Shown in pieces: positions 14,000 through 15,202 of a stretch of 15,202 nucleotides of DNA. Source of the stretch: JBAPRR01 sp049281195. GTDB lineage: Bacteria > Actinomycetota > Acidimicrobiia > Acidimicrobiales > CAVXTF01. Position 1 is the first letter of the stretch, and each line of letters starts with the position of its first letter. Below the pieces are notes generated by a model, which made no database searches, was not told the DNA's origin, and was given only the letters and a program-made list of their open reading frames with translations. The position numbers and the translations under genes were made by a program. The DNA lies in contig JBAPRR010000262.1 in assembly GCA_049281195.1 (NCBI GenBank), forward strand, positions 1 to 15,202, given 5' to 3'.

Positions 14000-15202
14000 G
14001 ATCCCTCGCCGCCTGCTGGTACGTGCAACCAGGCCACCGGCTGTCCTTTCACGACCCTCTCCCCGGGGTGGGCGATGAACGCCACGAGCTGTCCGGCGAA
14101 GGGTGTCCGGACATCCTCACTTCCTACGGTCCCCAGAAGGTCACCGACCGCTATCGGATACTTCGGGACAGCTCCTTTAGCTTCGCCTGCCCCCGGGGCC
14201 AACGTCCCCTGCCTGCCCGGATGGGGCGCTTCGAGTGCCGGGTCCGGCTGGAATACCCCTGCCGCGGGAGCAACCACGACGCGCTCCGAGCTGAACAGGT
14301 GTTCCCCCTGGTGCGAAGAGATGTCAGGAGGCACGTGGTCCGAACCCGCCAGTTCCTGCACCAGCTTGTCGATGTCTTCCGGCTCGGCGACAGCCAGCGT
14401 CTGCACACCCTTCAGAGCGCGCTTGGTGAGCGCGGCCAGTACCCCTCCGGGTCCCACTTCGACCACGCAGGTGGTACCGAGAGAACCAAGCGTCTGGAGG
14501 CTCTGCCGCCAACGAACCGGGCTGCAGAGCTGCCCCGCGAGGAGGCTCCTCCATTCGCCCGCCCCCCGGTGCGCCCTGGCGTCGACATTGGCCACGACCG
14601 GGACTTCAGGCAGCAAGAACCGCGTGGATGAGAGGGCTTTTCGCAACCGGGCTGCAGCCGGAGCCATGAGCGGCGTATGGAACGCACCGGCCACGTTCAA
14701 CGCGATGACCTTTTTTGCACCGAGCTCACGTGCGGAGTTCGAGGCTTCTTCCACCCCGGCCTGAGTCCCGGCGATCACTACCTGACCCTCGGCGTTGTAG
14801 TTCGCGATCCAGACTCCCTCTTTGCCCGAGCACGCCTGCTCGGCCAAGTCGTCTTTGAGCCCCAGGATCGCGGCCATGGTTCCGGGATTCTCTTCGGCGG
14901 CGGCATGCATGGCCTCCCCACGTTCGGAGACCAGGCGCACGCCGTCTTCGAACGTCATCGCTCCGCTCGCGGTGAGGGCCGAGTACTCGCCGAGGCTGTG
15001 CCCGGCACACACGGTCGGCGCAAGACCGACGCGCTCGATTGCGTCGAGCGCCACCAGGCTGAGCACGAATGTGGCCAGCTGGGCGTTGGAGGTCAGCCTG
15101 AGCTCGTCCTCGTCCGCCCGGGTCAGGAGATGAGCGACGTCGCGTCCGGCAAGCGAGGTCGCCTCGTCTACGACCTCCCACGAAGGGTGGTCGACCCAGC
15201 TG
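13996..15202 (-). CDS. fabD: Malonyl-CoA:ACP transacylase with C-terminal biotinyl/lipoyl-like domain, 5' end cut by window edge
   Basis: Loads malonyl groups on ACP. The frame is open to the window edge; 401 residues are visible, and the first stretch (usual FPGQGSQ region) is missing. Reading starts SWVDHPSWEVVDEA...GRDVAHLL, as in other FabDs. Visible residue 69 is the nucleophile in GHSLGEYSA; Arg93 lies in VSERGEAM, and His174 in AFHTPLM completes the active site. SPVRW and VEVGPGGVL follow. The acyltransferase part ends near residue 280. From about 305 to 393 (14286 down to about 14020) comes an extension: RVVVAPAAGVF, a Pro/Gly-rich loop, then YPIAVGDLLGTV, RTPFAGQLVAF, PGERVVKGQPVAWLHV. 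This looks like a biotinyl/lipoyl barrel-sandwich, but the place of the MKM lysine reads GSED, so it should not be biotinylated. FabD is certain; the tail's fold is inferred. Confidence 0.93.
   Translation of the reverse strand, partial: SWVDHPSWEVVDEATSLAGRDVAHLLTRADEDELRLTSNAQLATFVLSLVALDAIERVGLAPTVCAGHSLGEYSALTASGAMTFEDGVRLVSERGEAMHAAAEENPGTMAAILGLKDDLAEQACSGKEGVWIANYNAEGQVVIAGTQAGVEEASNSARELGAKKVIALNVAGAFHTPLMAPAAARLRKALSSTRFLLPEVPVVANVDARAHRGAGEWRSLLAGQLCSPVRWRQSLQTLGSLGTTCVVEVGPGGVLAALTKRALKGVQTLAVAEPEDIDKLVQELAGSDHVPPDISSHQGEHLFSSERVVVAPAAGVFQPDPALEAPHPGRQGTLAPGAGEAKGAVPKYPIAVGDLLGTVGSEDVRTPFAGQLVAFIAHPGERVVKGQPVAWLHVPAGGEGS

Noticed and set aside
1..15202. Defence, toxin-antitoxin, prophage, CRISPR or transposon content
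   Set aside because: No repeat array, recombinase, transposase, phage structural gene or toxin-antitoxin pair was seen; nearly all genes are metabolic, regulatory or envelope-related.

Overview
The window is a G+C-rich (about 60% by eye), gene-dense bacterial chromosome segment with short or overlapping gene junctions and many GTG/TTG starts. The cysNC layout, the actinobacterial style of the two-component pair and the secreted neocarzinostatin-like protein suggest an actinobacterium, perhaps an acidimicrobial lineage. The lineage is an inference; no rRNA or tRNA gene is present to settle it. All the sequence is accounted for by 17 coding regions and short intergenic stretches, the longest being 154 bases. 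I see no mobile element, CRISPR array, tRNA or rRNA.

Region 1 (1-2576): the 3' end of cysN runs directly into cysC, which makes PAPS from APS. A convergent gene encodes an alkaline-phosphatase-superfamily hydrolase without the sulfatase formylglycine motif. Divergent from it is a putative GT-A-like glycosyltransferase. Region 2 (2731-5658): a small secreted protein resembling the neocarzinostatin apoprotein fold converges, across a UUCG-type hairpin, on a minus-strand set of response regulator, sensor histidine kinase and a two-helix membrane protein. Region 3 (5709-6563): a family 2 glycosyltransferase, divergent from the response regulator, with inverted repeats between them. Region 4 (6595-10079): a compact trpC-trpF-trpB-trpA operon covering the last steps of tryptophan synthesis, with trpE/G/D absent from the window. 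Its GTG start lies where transcription from a candidate -10 box would begin, so it may be leaderless. Region 5 (10073-15202, minus strand): a type II fatty-acid synthesis cluster transcribed fabD, fabG, acpP, fabF, then an ABC1/UbiB-family kinase-like gene.

No wholly new multi-gene system is evident. The most unusual item is the FabD protein. After a normal malonyl transferase domain it carries about 100 extra residues that read like a biotinyl/lipoyl-type barrel without the modifiable lysine. The next most interesting are the neocarzinostatin-like secreted protein beside the two-component system and the non-sulfatase hydrolase beside the PAPS genes.
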